NCBI RefSeq assembly: GCF_000281045.1
Contig: NW_008246121.1
Coordinates: forward strand, 48,239 to 75,003
Direction of reading: 5' to 3'
Length of the DNA stretch: 26,765 bases
From: Saprolegnia diclina VS20
Lineage: Eukaryota > Oomycota > Saprolegniomycetes > Saprolegniales > Saprolegniaceae
Position 1 is the stretch's first letter; every line of letters begins with the position of its first letter. Made by a program: the position numbers and the translations under genes. The notes beneath the pieces are model-generated. The model was not told the DNA's origin. It was given only the letters and a program-made list of their open reading frames with translations, and ran no database searches. Of the stretch, positions 8,120 to 19,856 are shown in pieces.

Positions 8120-10288
8120 CTAGCATCCAACGCCGTCGGTGTAAATGTTCCACACGAAGATGCCGCCTTCGTCGCCGACCGTCACGAGCTGGCGGTCGTC
8201 CGGGCTAAACGCAAGCGACCGAACGCTGCCCGAGTGCCCGATCCCGTCGACCAAGAGCGCGCCTACGCGTACCACTGCAGCACGCGATTCCTCATTACGA
8301 CGACCCACCCGTGTCGAAGGACCAGAGCTTCACCACCTGGTCCGTGCCCCCCGTTGCAAACAGTGGCAGTGCGTGGGCCACAGCAATGCACGTCGCTTCG
8401 TCCACATGCGCCTAGTAGAGCATTGGCACGAGTGCAGATGGCCCGTGAGAACCTTGGTGATGATGTTGATCGGCGTCTCGATCCGGAGGTCCCAAAACGA
8501 AATGCGCTTCTCTTGCCCCACCGTGAGCACGATGCTTTGGTTGCGCGAGAGAGCGACCGCGTTGAGGCCTACGGATTTTGTGCAGGAAACGCCATTGTGC
8601 CAACGCGTACCGCCCATGCGCTGGATGTGGGACGAGATACGCCGCTCGGAGCGCAGCTCCCAGCACAAGAACGACTTGTCGCGGCTGCAAGAGAGAAGGT
8701 GCACGTCGTCGTCAAAGAGGGCGAGGCCCGACACCGTCATCGAGTGCTCCTTGAGGTGCGAGACCATGTCGCGCTTGCGGAGGTCCCAGACGCGAACGTC
8801 ACCCCCAGCGCCGCCGCTCACAATGAAGCGCTAACCTTTTGTGAGGTGGAGATAGACCACGCTACTCGGCACCTGGTTGTTGCTGAGAGCAAGCGCCGTG
8901 ACACCGCCCGTGTGCGCATTGTCGATGCTCCAGAGAAAATCCCCGTTGTCGGAGCCGTGGCACCGAATGCAGCCGTCCGACCATCCCGTGAGCAAGATGT
9001 CTAGGCCAACACCTCAATCGCAAGTACAACCGAGGTCGCGTACCGAGCGAGTAGGCGAGACAATGCGGCATGCCGGCGTCGTGCACCGAAGCGGCAACGA
9101 CCACCGAGTAGTCGGAGGCGTCCCAAATGCGGACAGTGCAGTCGGACGCAAGCGTTGCGAATCGGTCCGACTCTGTCGCAAAGGCGACGGCGAGCACACC
9201 GCGGAAGTGGTTTTCGCACAAGAGCGCCGAGGTGAGCTGGCCGCTTGCCGCTGTAAATTTGACATGGTACATGTTCCCGTGCTGCGTTCCCGCGAGAAGC
9301 TCGAGCGTTGGCCGCCCAACCGTGCTCCTAAGCAGCTCCGTGAATGACTGAGTACCCACGGCTTATGTACGCGGCGAGACTGAGGCCCGAGACTGGCCCG
9401 ACAAGCGCGACCTTGGCCGAGTCCACATAATCGTGGTTGAAGTAAAGAACGTCGCCGTTCCCGCCTCCGACGAGGACACCCGCGTCCAGCGCCACGATCG
9501 ACGAGACCCCGCATGTGCACGCGGAGATGCTGTGGAGAAACCGGCGCGTCTTGACGTTGACGACGGCAAAGTCGCCGCTGGTCGTGCCAGCTACCAGCGT
9601 CTCGCGATCCGGTGTGAACTGTACGCACGTGTAGTCGCGGACAACGGGCGCGCCAAACTCGACCTTGGCTGGCGCGAGCTCCCCAGACGCTGGGTTCAGC
9701 ACCCAGAACGTAAGCATGCGCGCACCGCCGGTCGCAAAGAGGTACGACGTCGTGTCGCGCCGCTTGACGTCGCGATGGAAGCCGCCCCAGGTCACGGCGA
9801 GAACGTTCATTTGGAGCTTCTGCTGCGTGGTGACAATGTTGCCAGTCTCGAGGTCCCATATAAAGATGCGCCCGTCGCGCTCGGCCCCCACGGTGCAGAG
9901 GAGTCTCTCGTCGTGCGAGAAGGCGACACCTACAGCTGCAGATTGAGCCCCGTATGACCTGACAAACAGTTGGACCATTGATGCCAAAGTCATGCTCGGA
10001 GAAGCGGTGGAGAAGGCGCCGCGCAGCATAGTCCCACACGAGAACGTCCGAGTTGGATCCGTACTGTCCTGATGCGAGGAGGCCGCCGGTCGGCGACATG
10101 GCGAGGGCCGAGATGTTGCCGTCGTGGCCGCGCAGAAAGACCTGGTTGTGCGGGTCCGAGAGCGACGCAATGACGATGCAGCCGCCCGCGGGGTAGACAT
10201 ACTCGGCACCGTTCGGGTGGAAGTGCAGACCCGCGGGAATCCCAGAGAACCCGATCGCGTGCTCGAGCTCCATGACCACCGACGCCAT
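8120..10288 (-). CDS. CFAP52: Cilia and flagella associated protein 52 (WDR16), WD-repeat
   Basis: Seven exons on the minus strand: 10288-9976, 9935-9371, 9327-9044, 9000-8873, 8830-8453, 8411-8309, 8262-8120, giving 637 residues (human CFAP52 has 620). Similarity to CFAP52 runs end to end. At the N terminus ELEHAIGFSG..GLHFHP and the following LRGHDGNISALAMSPTG match. In the middle DNAHTGGVTALA matches the human NNAHRIGVTAIA. At the C terminus GHSGSVRSLAFSPDD and WNIYTDG match. WD repeats fill the protein. CFAP52 is a microtubule inner protein of ciliary doublet microtubules in other eukaryotes; here it would act in zoospore flagella. All splices preserve frame; introns are 40-46 bases. It shares a 240-base divergent promoter region with the phospholipase B-like gene and nearly touches the kinase gene at its 3' end. 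Confidence 0.93.
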
Positions 10289-10528
10289 TCTCGACGCCCC
10301 TTCGCTCGATTTTGGATCTTTTCGCCGCCTTTTTTTAAACGAGCGAGTCCCGTTGCCACGCAATCGCATCCTCCTCGCAAAGACCTCTTACACGCACTTG
10401 GCCACATACACTGGGAGGACAGGAGCTATGCACACGTCCTGGAGCAATGTCGACGTTGCCTTCTTGGCTCGTCGCATTTTCGAAGACCGGAACGTTCGAA
10501 AAACAAGATCGCGACTTCACACTTGAAA
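10289..10528. promoter_or_regulatory. Divergent promoter region, CFAP52 and phospholipase B-like gene
   Basis: Only 240 bases separate the two start codons, so this stretch must hold both promoters. A T-run followed by AAAC lies near 10331-10340. TTCACACTT sits just before the hydrolase ATG and loosely resembles an oomycete initiator. No TATA box is evident. Whether the two genes are co-regulated cannot be seen from sequence. Confidence 0.5.
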
Positions 10529-12412
10529 ATGACGCACGAGTTGCAGCCGCTCGTGGCCACGGCCCGTCGCAGCCGACCGCAGCACCGCTGGGTCGTCCTG
10601 CTCGGCATCGCGGCCACGTGCTTGCTTGCATATTTTCAACCGTCCGACGAGCAGTTGCCATTGCTTCGGCCCCCAGCGCTCGCGACAGTGCGCGTCGATT
10701 TGGCGCCGAACGCGTCGAGCCCCCGCGGGTACAATGCTGTTGCAACCTTTGGCGTGCGCTACGACGCCCAAGACGCGTACGCGTACGCGACGTTCAACGA
10801 CAGCGTCCAAGCCATTGGGTGGTCGCAGCTCTGGGTCCGCGCCGCGTCGCCGGCCCACGACGACCGCGACTTGTCTGCTGTCATGTACGCAGCAGGGTAC
10901 GCCGAGGGGGCGCTGACCCATGCGCGCATCCAAGAGCACTACCTCAACACGTACGAGTCGTTCTACGGCAACGACACGATCGCGCCGGCCAAGGTTGCCC
11001 ATTGGTTGCAAAAGCACGTCGCGTACCTCCAGGCGCAAATGCAAGGTCCGCACAAGGACCTCAACACGCTGCGCTACTGGCGTATGCTCGGTGGTATCTT
11101 TGCGCAGATTGAGGGCTTGGCCGACGGCTACAACGACCACGGAGCTGGCACCCCGCTCTCCGTCGCCGATTTGTTCTTTCTCAACTCGGACGGGGACCTC
11201 GAAGACTTGATTCCGGCGATCAATGCGACCGACGCCGCCGTCCACAAAGAAGGCGATGACGAAGGCGCGTCATTGTACGAGGAGCTTACCAACCTCAAGT
11301 GCTCGGCGCTGATTCGGCTGCTCCCAAACGCGACAGACCTTTTGTGGGGCCACACGACGTGGGACATCTTCTCGGCGATGAACAAGATGTTCAAGCATTA
11401 CGACGTGCCGCTGCCCGAAGGTGGCGCGCGCAGACGCATCTCCATGTCATCGAGCCCGGGGTACATTTCGTCGGTCGACGACTGGTACCTCTTGGACAGC
11501 GGCCTCGCCGTGCTCGAGACGACGAACGGCGTCTACAACAAGACTTTATACGAGCACCTCTCGACGCGCAGCGTGCTCTCGTGGATGCGGTAGTCACGAT
11601 GACACTCCCGTGTCGTCAACGTGCCATTCCGTAGGTCCAAGGTCGCCAACGCCCTCGCCACCGACGGCCCGACGTGGGCCGACACCTTTGGGCGCCACAA
11701 CAGCGGCACGTACAACAACCAGTGGATGATACTCGATCTCCACCGGTTATCGCCCGGCGTCGGACTGGCCGACGGCGGCCTCACGATCCTCGAGCAGATG
11801 CCTGGCGCCGTCGAATCGAGTGACATGACGCATGTGCTGCGCGACCAAGGCTACTGGGCGTCGTACAACGTCCCGTACTTTCCCGCCATTTACAATGCGA
11901 CGGGCTTTCGCGCCAAATTCGATGCGCAACGGTTGGCTCGCGACGGTTGGCACAACCAATGACGTGGCAGCCTGTAGGAGCTCCGACTGGACGTACAACC
12001 ACACGGCACGTGCCGAGATTTTTCGCCGAGACGCCCCTCGCGTGGGAACGCTCGAAGATCTCAAGCACCTTATGCGGTAGTAGCATTTGCTTGCGACCTA
12101 CTGTTGAACGATCGTAGGTACAACGACTACGAGAACGACCCGCTCTCCCAGGGCAACCCGGCGTGGGCCATTGCCGCGCGCTATGACCTTGCGCACGGCA
12201 GCGCGTTCAAGCTCCACGGAGGCATCGACTCCAAGGTGTCGTCCTTCCAGCGCGGTCTAAACTTGGAGTGCGACGCGATCCTGGGACCGACCTCGGAGCA
12301 GCAGCCGGCGTTTCAGTGGGCGCCAGAGCTGGAGGCGCCGCATCGGGGGCAGCCAACTGCGTTCAAGTTTCCATTTGTGACCATGCGCCACCGCGAGTAC
12401 CTCCACGACTAA
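10529..12412 (+). CDS. Phospholipase B-like (PLBD family) hydrolase
   Basis: Four exons: 10529-11589, 11635-11931, 11978-12076, 12118-12412, giving 583 residues. Residues 21-36 form a hydrophobic signal anchor or signal peptide. Family blocks appear in the expected order: LKCSALIRLLPNATDLLWGHTTW, WADTFGRHNSGTYNNQWMI, LTILEQMPG, YWASYNVPYF, ARAEIFRRD, LMRYNDYENDPLS, and FQWAP near the end. PLBD proteins are N-terminal-nucleophile hydrolases that mature by cleavage before a Cys; C258 in KCSAL fits that position. Known members are lysosomal or secreted; location here is inferred from the N terminus and several N-glycosylation sequons. The start ATG follows a short leader and precedes the hydrophobic segment; the open frame extends upstream only into the promoter region. 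Introns are 45, 46 and 41 bases. Natural substrates of the family remain debated. Confidence 0.92.
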
Positions 12413-12633
12413 GTCTAACCTGAATGTTCCGATTCCGTGTTCCCCAGCTTCCTCCACAGGAACCTTCCTCAACGCAGGATCGCAAGTCCTGGGATTTACC
12501 CACGTCCTCGTGGGGCAAATAGCTCAGAAACGCCACACGTATGTGGGTTTGTCCCAATGTATCACACGGCACGGCAATGGGAAAAACTCTCGTATCCGGA
12601 TTGTTGCGATCTTCGCTCCAGTCAATTCGAAAG

Positions 12634-15345
12634 ATGCATCTGAGCCCCCGGGAAGAAGACCACCTGCGCCTGCACCAGGCCGGCGTCCTTGCGCAGAAGC
12701 GGCTCGCGCGGGGCCTGCGCCTCAACTACGTCGAGGCAATTGCGCTCATTGCCACCCAAATGCTCGAGCTCATTCGCGACGGAAAGTCGGTCGCCGAGCT
12801 CATGAGCCTCGGGAAGACGCTCCTCGGGTTTCGCCAGGTCCTGGACGGCGTCGCGGAGATGCTACATGACGTGCAGATTGAAGGAACGTTCCCTGACGGG
12901 ACGAAGCTCGTGACGGTGCACAGTCCGATCTGCCGCGTCGACGGAGACCTCGCCCTCGCGCTTTACGGCTCCTTCTTGCCCGTGCCCGACCTCGCCGTCT
13001 TTGGCGCGTACGCACCTTTGAAGAAGGAGTCGCTCATTCCAATGGACGGCGACGTCGTGCTCAACGCCGGCCGTGAGATGCGCCATCTGCGCGTGACCAA
13101 CCTCAGCGACCGGCCCATTCAGGTCGGCAGCCACTTCCACCTGATCGAGACCAATCCGCTTCTCGAGATGGACCGCGGCCGCGCGTACGGCCAGCGTCTC
13201 AACATCCCGTCGGGCACCGCCGTGCGCTTTGAGGTACAGTCAGCTTGCTCGATATCTGCATCTCCCATTGCGCTTAGCCCGGTGACTCGAAACTCGTGTG
13301 CACCGTGCCCATTGGTGGCCACCGCATCATTACCGGCGGCAACAACCTCGCGTCGGGGCCCGTTGACGAGTCGCGCGTCGACGGAATCGTGGCGTCGCTC
13401 ATGCAGAAAGGCTTCCACCACGCGCCAATGCTGTCGATGCCGCCGACGCCGCCGACGCCTTGCCGCATGTCCCGACGCAACTACGCGCACACGTTTGGGC
13501 CGACGACGGGCGACATTCTCCGCCTTGGCGACTCGGAGCTTCATATTCGCATCGAGAAAGACTACACGGTCTACGGCGACGAGTGCAAGTTTGGCGGCGG
13601 CAAAGTCCTGCGCGAAGGCATGGGCCAGGCCACGGGCCGCTGCGCCGCCGACGTCCTCGACACGGTCATTACGAACGTCGTCATCGTCGACTACTCGGGC
13701 ATCTACAAGGCTGACGTTGGTATCAAGCACGGCCGGATCTCGGCGATCGGCAAGGCGGGGAACCCCGACGTCATGGACGGCGTCGACCCCAACATGGTAA
13801 TTGGCGTCAACACCGAGGCGATTGCTGGTCGCGATCTCATTCTAACGGCTGGTGGCGTCGACACGCACGTGCACTTTATTTGTCCGCAGGTACTAATCTG
13901 CCTCCAAGGTGGTGCTGTCATGTACTCTGTGTAGCTCTGCGAGGAGGCGTTGGCGAGGTGCGTCGAGCTACTGCCAACGTATGTACCCACAGCGATCTTG
14001 TAGCGGTCTCACGACGCTCGTCGGTGGTGGCACGGGACCTGCGACGGGCACGAAAGCCACGACGTGCACGCCGCACCCCGATCACCTGCAAAGCATGTTG
14101 CGCGCCACGGACGGGATCCCGATCAACGTGGGCTTGACGGGCAAAGGCAACTCTGCGTCGCACACGGGGCTTCAGGACATCATCGATGCCGGCGCTGTCG
14201 GTCTCAAGCTGCACGAGGACTGGGGCACAACACCCGCGACGATCCATGCGGCGCTCGAGGTGGCCGAGCTCAACGACGTGCAGGTGACGATCCACACAGA
14301 CACGCTCAACGAGTCGAGCTGCGTCGAGCACACGATCGCGGCCTTTCAGAACCGCACCATCCATACGTACCATAGCGAAGGCGCGGGTGGCGGCCACGCG
14401 CCCGACATCATCACTGTCTGCGGCGAGCTCCACGTGCTTCCGTCGTCGACCAACCCGACGCGCCCGTTTACGAAAAACACGATCGAGGAGCACGTCGACA
14501 TGCTCGTACGTGGTCTCCACGTTGGTTTGCACTGATCATCCACGTTTTAGATGGTGTGCCACCACTTGGACAAGAACATCGCCGAGGACGTGGCGTTCGC
14601 CGAGTCGCGCATCCGCGGCGAGACGATCGCTGCCGAAGACATTTTGCACGACATGGGCGCCATTAGGTAGACTTTTTCTGTGCATAACGTCGTCTACAAG
14701 CGACGTAGCATCATCTCGTCGGACGCGCAGGCGATGGGGCGCATCGGCGAGGTCATCACGCGCACGTGGCAGACCGCCGACAAGATGAAGACGCAGCGCG
14801 GCCCGCTTAGCGACGACGTTGGCGCCGACAACTTTCGCGTCAAGCGGTACGTGGCCAAGTACACGATCAACCCCGCGATCGCGCACGGCATGGGCCACCT
14901 CATCGGGTCGGTCGAGCCGCAAAAGTGGGCCGACCTCGTGCTCTGGAAGCCGAGCCTCTTTGGCACCAAACCCGAGATGGTGCTCAAGGGCGGCGTCATC
15001 GTCTACGCGCAAATGGGCGACCCGAACGCGTCGATCCCGACGCCCCAGCCCGTCAAGATGCGCGCGATGTTTGGCGCCCTCGGGAAGGCCGTCGGTCCGA
15101 CCTCGATCGCGTTTGTGAGCCGCGCCTCGGTCGACAAGGGGGTTGTCGCCAAGTACGGGCTCTCCAAGCACATTGAGCCGGTGCGCCATTGCCGCAGCGT
15201 CACCAAGCGCGACATGAAGCTCAACGACTGCCTCCCCAAGCTCCGCGTGGACCCCGAGACGTACCAAGTGACGGCCGACGGCGAGCTGCTCACGTGCGCC
15301 GCCGCGTCGACCTTGCCGATGACGCAAAAGTTTTTTTTGTTTTAA
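12634..15345 (+). CDS. Urease, single-chain (gamma-beta-alpha fusion)
   Basis: Six exons: 12634-13233, 13278-13889, 13935-13957, 14004-14505, 14551-14666, 14709-15345, giving 829 residues. Gamma, beta and alpha parts are fused in that order, as in plant and fungal ureases. Active-site residues are all present: Ni-binding H397 and H399, the lysine to be carbamylated K480, H509 and H535, D623, and the flap residues C582 and H583. They lie exactly ten residues before the jack bean positions. The enzyme hydrolyses urea to ammonia and carbamate in the cytosol and needs Ni plus accessory proteins, which are not in this window. The start at [17 protein letters not shown] matches the family N terminus; an upstream in-frame ATG is ignored. 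The third exon is only 23 bases long. The C terminus ends in the typical hydrophobic FLF. Confidence 0.96.
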
Positions 15346-15568
15346 TCCCTAACCTATCCAGCAGATAGTATACATCGGATAGTCGCATGGGTTCGGAGAG
15401 CGTTGAGATGGAGGAGAGTCGGTATTTTGGCGGGAAGCGGCGGTGGCTGCCGTTTGGCTCGCAAAGCCTTGGAGACGTTTCTCTTGATGTTTGTATACTG
15501 ATGCCATCCGGAAAAGATACCACGGAAATGAACGTTGGGGAAGATCCCACATTTGCCAATCGCGCAGC

Positions 15569-17339
15569 ATGAAGCGAGGTCGCCGCGCCCAAGCCAACGA
15601 GCCGACCGAGACGCCGCCGCAGCGCGCGCGCGTCGACGGCGAAGCCCCGCGGGGCCGCGGCCACGCAGTCGTGACGGCGGCTCGAGCGACCTACTTTGCG
15701 ACGGGGTCCACGGCGCCGATCAGTGCGCCCGTCGAGGTCGCGCCGTCGTCGGCCGAAGAGTGGCCGGGCATGTTCAACACAGCGTACAGCCTCGACCGTG
15801 GGCGCTCGGCCGCGCAGGCGCAGCGCCAAGAGGAGATCGAGAAGCGGGCGGCGGCGGCGGCCGAAGACCTCGCGCTCTGGGAGCCGAAGACACCGACGCG
15901 GTCGCTCGTGCGCGTTCAAGCGATGGTCGTTCCGTCGCTCGTCGACCTCACGTGCAAGGTCATTGCGCGCTCGATCCACTCGTTTCAACAGCAGTACAGC
16001 GAGTACATGGGCGAACGGTCGTTGCAGTTGTCGCGCGCCAAGATTGCGACGCTGGTGGCTCAGGACCGCAAGCTGGACGCATCCGGTACGCCCGATCGCG
16101 ATTCGTCGTCTTCTCACGCTACCCTCGCTAGTGCTGCCCTTCTTCATCTACCCTGGCGTCATGGAGATCGACATCCCTGACTGCTCGATGCTGGATGAAA
16201 TGTCGTTCGTGTCGGCGCTGCAAGCCTGTCAGAAAATCGAAAAGGAGGAGCAGATCGAAACACGCTTTAGCATTCTCAAGCTCGGTATCTGCGGCCGCTG
16301 CATCTCGGACCGCGTCCTCGACAACCTCAAGTAGCCTCGTCATGTATTGGCGCATTGTCTTATCATCGTGTGGCTCGATGTATAGGGTGGCGCTCTCGAC
16401 CGTCGAAGAGATTCGTCTCGACGGCTGCTACCGCCTCTCGGACGACGGCGTAGCGTTCCTCAAAGCCACGTGCTCGGACGCGCTCGAGAGCTTCGAATTG
16501 AGCAGCAACCAGCGCATCTCGAGGGCGAGCATCGAGAGCATTAGCGGCTGGAGCAACCTGCACACGCTCTCGCTCTCCGAGTGCCCGCAGTTTGAAGACG
16601 CCGACTTTGGGCCGCTCGCGGGCCTCACGCAGCTGCGGAAACTCACGCTAATCCAGCTCGACAAGGCCTCGGACGGCCTCCTTGAGATGCTCTTTGGCGA
16701 CAAATCGAACCTCGCGACGCTCGAAGAGCTCTCGCTCGCCCGCTGCGCGCAACTCACGGACGCCGGCCTCGCGCACGTGATTGCCAAGTGCCCGAAGCTC
16801 GTGCACCTGGACGTGACGGACGTTGTCTTGCTCACGGACGTGACCTTTGCCGCGGTACAATACTCTTTTAGCTCTTTGACGCCAAGCGAGCGACCGGCTG
16901 TGGCATAGGTACGGTCGCACGGCCTGACGCTGCGCCGCGTCTTCTTGCGACGCTGCATGCTCGTGACGGACGCGGGGATCACGGATCTGGCTCTAAGCGC
17001 CAACCAGCACCTCGAGGTGCTCGACATTTCCAGCGTCTCGGTACGACGGCCTCGACACACTGCATTGTCGCGTCATGGAGCCGCTAGGAACTCACGGGCG
17101 CCGCGCTAACGGCGCTGGCGACGCACTGTGCGAGTGGGCTGCGCGAACTGGACGTGTCGTTTTGTCGCTACATTCGCGACGCCGACCTCGGGCTCCTCAC
17201 CGACGTGTGCAAGGAGCTCAGCGTCCTGCGCCTGTACGGCTGCACGCAGATTTCGCGCCGCTTCCTTCAGGGCCATCGGCGCGACGAGCTCATGTGCGCC
17301 GGCCACCCGCTCCTGACCGGTCTCAAGCTCGTGGCGTAG
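15569..17339 (+). CDS. RAD7-like leucine-rich repeat protein
   Basis: Five exons: 15569-16085, 16132-16330, 16386-16854, 16909-17040, 17088-17339, giving 522 residues. The N terminus is basic (MKRGRRAQ) and Arg/Ala-rich. Residues about 185-510 form roughly a dozen Cys-containing leucine-rich repeats of the F-box/AMN1 type, for example LEELSLARCAQLTDAGLAHV. Overall size, the helical segment before the repeats, and the end (LDVSFCRYIRDADLGLL, then LYGC...LTGLKL) resemble yeast Rad7, which works with Rad16 in global-genome nucleotide excision repair and in a ubiquitin ligase. No F-box is evident. That assignment is moderate; a generic LRR protein is the alternative. Introns are 46, 55, 54 and 47 bases. 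The gene starts 223 bases after the urease stop and ends 31 bases from the end of the opposing kinase. Confidence 0.75.
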
Positions 17340-17370
17340 CACTATTAACTTAGTAATCTCGTCGTTTCTA

Positions 17371-19856
17371 CTACCGCGTGAGCGTCGGCGGCGTCGGGGC
17401 TACGAAATTGAGGCCGTGGTAGTCGCGCCGTGTCAGCTGCGCGCGGACGGCCGGAAGCACGTCGAGGATCTGCGCAAACGTCGGGCGCTGCGCCGGGTCC
17501 TGGTGCCAGCACGTCTCGACGAGCTGCATGAGACTCTCGGGGGTGTCCTTCGGAAACGGCGGCCGCATTTGCTGCCGCGCCACCGCGAACGCCGCTATCG
17601 ATCTTGATGAGTTGGATGATGGTACCGGGTACGGTACCTTGGATCGGCGACATGCCCTTGAACGGCTGCTCCTTGGCGATCATCTCCCAGAGAATCACGC
17701 CGTAGCTGTACACGTCGGCCTTCATCGAGTACGGTTCGTGGCCAATGACCTCGGGCGCCATCCAGCGGTACGTGCCCGTCTCGGCCGTCAAGTCGGACGA
17801 GTGGCCGATCTCGAGCACGCAGCTCAACCCAAAGTCCGAGATCTTGACCGTGCCGTAGGCGTCCAGGAGCACGTTGCCCGACTTGAGGTCGCGGTGCATG
17901 ATGGAGCACAGATGGAGGTAGTTCATGCCCTAGCAGTGGTGTTGGCCGGGCGACCCGTCGATCAACTCGATACCATGGCGATCTCCCGAGCGATGCGGAA
18001 AAAGTCGATCGGCGTCGGCTTGCGCTGGCGAATGAGGTCGGTGAGCGCGCCGCTTTGCATAAACTCAAAGACTAGCAGTGCGCTGATGAGTGATATGACT
18101 AGACACATGGAGGGCCGAGTACCGAGGCAGTACTTGGGCGGGTTGATGGCGACGCCGAGGAAGAGCACGATGTTGGGGTGCCGCAGTCGGCTCACGACCG
18201 CGACTTCGCGGTAGAATTCGCTCAGGATTTCGTCGCTCAGACTCTGGTTGTGGTGCGACACGTTGATGACCTTGGCGGCGATGAACGTGCCGCGCCAAAT
18301 GCCGCTGAACGTCTGGCCCGACCGGCCAGTCCCAATCGCGTCGCTAGACAGAGCACAGTGCAGAAAATACTCTTCTCACGGAGGACGTACCCGAGGTGCA
18401 GCTCTGAGAAGGAGAGTTGCCACTCGGGCTTGATGTCGCTGTCGAGGGTGATGCTCGTCGACGACGTCGGGGCCGGGGCCGGGGGCGGCACGGCCTGCTG
18501 CGCAAGCCGTCGTTGCCGCTCGCGCTCCGAGTTTTCCGCGGCCTGCGCACTGCGCTCGAGGTTTTCCACGATGCGGCGCTTGAGCTCGGCGAGGCGGTCG
18601 TCCGGCACAAAGGACCCGCGGACGATAAAGCTACGGCAGCATGAGCGAGCGATACTTTGTAGCACGATGGTCGCACCGATCGAGCGTGACACCGTCGCGT
18701 GTCGTCATGACATCGGCGTCCATGATGCTGCCCTTGAGACTCGAGAGGCCGCGTGTGATGGCATCGAGGAGGCTGTCACGGTCCTTGGCCACGAGCACGA
18801 CCTCGCACGTCGACGTGTTGACACTAAGGATGGCGTGAGCATGCTCCTAAGAGTCTGTGTGACGCACCTGCCGTCATCGTCTTTGAGGTAATGGGCGTGC
18901 AGATTAATGTCGTCTGGATTTCGGTGCTGATTTGCGAGGAGGCGGATGTGCATCGGGACGTCGTCCGGGTCCACCGAGAGGGCGTAGCGCGCTGGAAGCC
19001 GCTTAAAGTGATTCTAACATGCGTAAGAAGGGAATGCACCACGGCCACCTAGAGTCTACCTGGACATTCTCCAGCACAGGTACATACAGGTGGTTCAGAA
19101 CGAGTTTGGACCCGTTCGACGACGGGACGTACGCGTCGCCGACCATTTGCTTGGCCACGGCGCAGCACATGTCGTGCATGACCGAGTCTTTGAGCCCGCG
19201 CTGGACGCCGGACGCGGACGGCTAAGCGCATATGAGATCAAAGATACTACTACAACTGCAGAAAGTACCTTGGGCGCAGCAGGGAAGAAGCTCGCGTTGT
19301 GCTTCTCAAGGTCCGAGAGGGCTTGGATTGACTTGGACTTCTTCATGTTGGACGACTCGTTGTGCGACGACTTCCCGAACGACCCGCTCAAGATGGACGA
19401 CGCAGAGGAGCCGGACGACGACCCGCGTGGGCGGTGCGCGGCGAGCTCGTCCTCAGCAATGAACATGTTGGAGAGCATCTGCGAGCGCGCCTCGAGGTCG
19501 GCGTGCTTTTCCGGGATTGATGGCAGCATCTCAAACTTGTCGACCGACAGCGGCGACGGCGCGCTGTCAAGGGCGAGGCTCGCCATCGGCGCGTCTACGG
19601 GCGGCGTCAGGCTCTTGCGCGGCGGCGTGAAGTTCAGGTCCGAGTCGAGCAGCGTTGCCGAGCCCGAGCCCGTGCGCCACTTACGGTAGAGCAAGCGGGC
19701 GTCGGAGACGTGGTCTTCGCCGACGACCGGGCGCAGATGGCCGTCGTCGGCTGCGAGCACATGCGACTCGGACCAGGTGCGCTCCTTGGCGAGCGGCGAC
19801 GAGGGCGACGGCAGCGACGGAGGGCGGGACTTGGGTTGCAGCTCGGAGCTCATCAT
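17371..19856 (-). CDS. ACT-domain TKL protein kinase, plant STY8/17/46-like
   Basis: Nine exons on the minus strand: 19856-19269, 19221-19060, 19013-18868, 18823-18677, 18630-18391, 18343-18123, 18071-17974, 17929-17638, 17594-17371, giving 705 residues. Residues 1-200 are Ser-rich and probably disordered. Near residue 252 lies NHFKRLPARYAL, almost identical to the HFNRLPARYAL block of plant STY kinases. An ACT-like regulatory domain follows at about 299-360 (STCEVVLVAKDRDSLLDAI). The kinase domain (about 420-690) has GTGRSG, K452, HRDLKSGN (D548), DFG (D566), TGTYRWMAPEV and ADVYSYGVILWEM. ACT domains often sense small ligands such as amino acids; ligand and substrate here are unknown. In plants STY kinases phosphorylate chloroplast transit peptides, a role impossible in a plastid-less oomycete. 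Eight introns are 43-51 bases. A TATTTAATTA stretch lies just upstream of the start. Confidence 0.93.

Noticed and set aside
10352-10365. X-box-like GTTGCC...GCAATC upstream of CFAP52
   Set aside because: Left half fits the RFX ciliary motif but the right half does not, and RFX factors are not established in oomycetes.
12541-12633. Upstream in-frame ATG of urease
   Set aside because: The family N terminus begins at MHLSPREE; the 31 upstream residues are not conserved sequence and lie in leader-like DNA.
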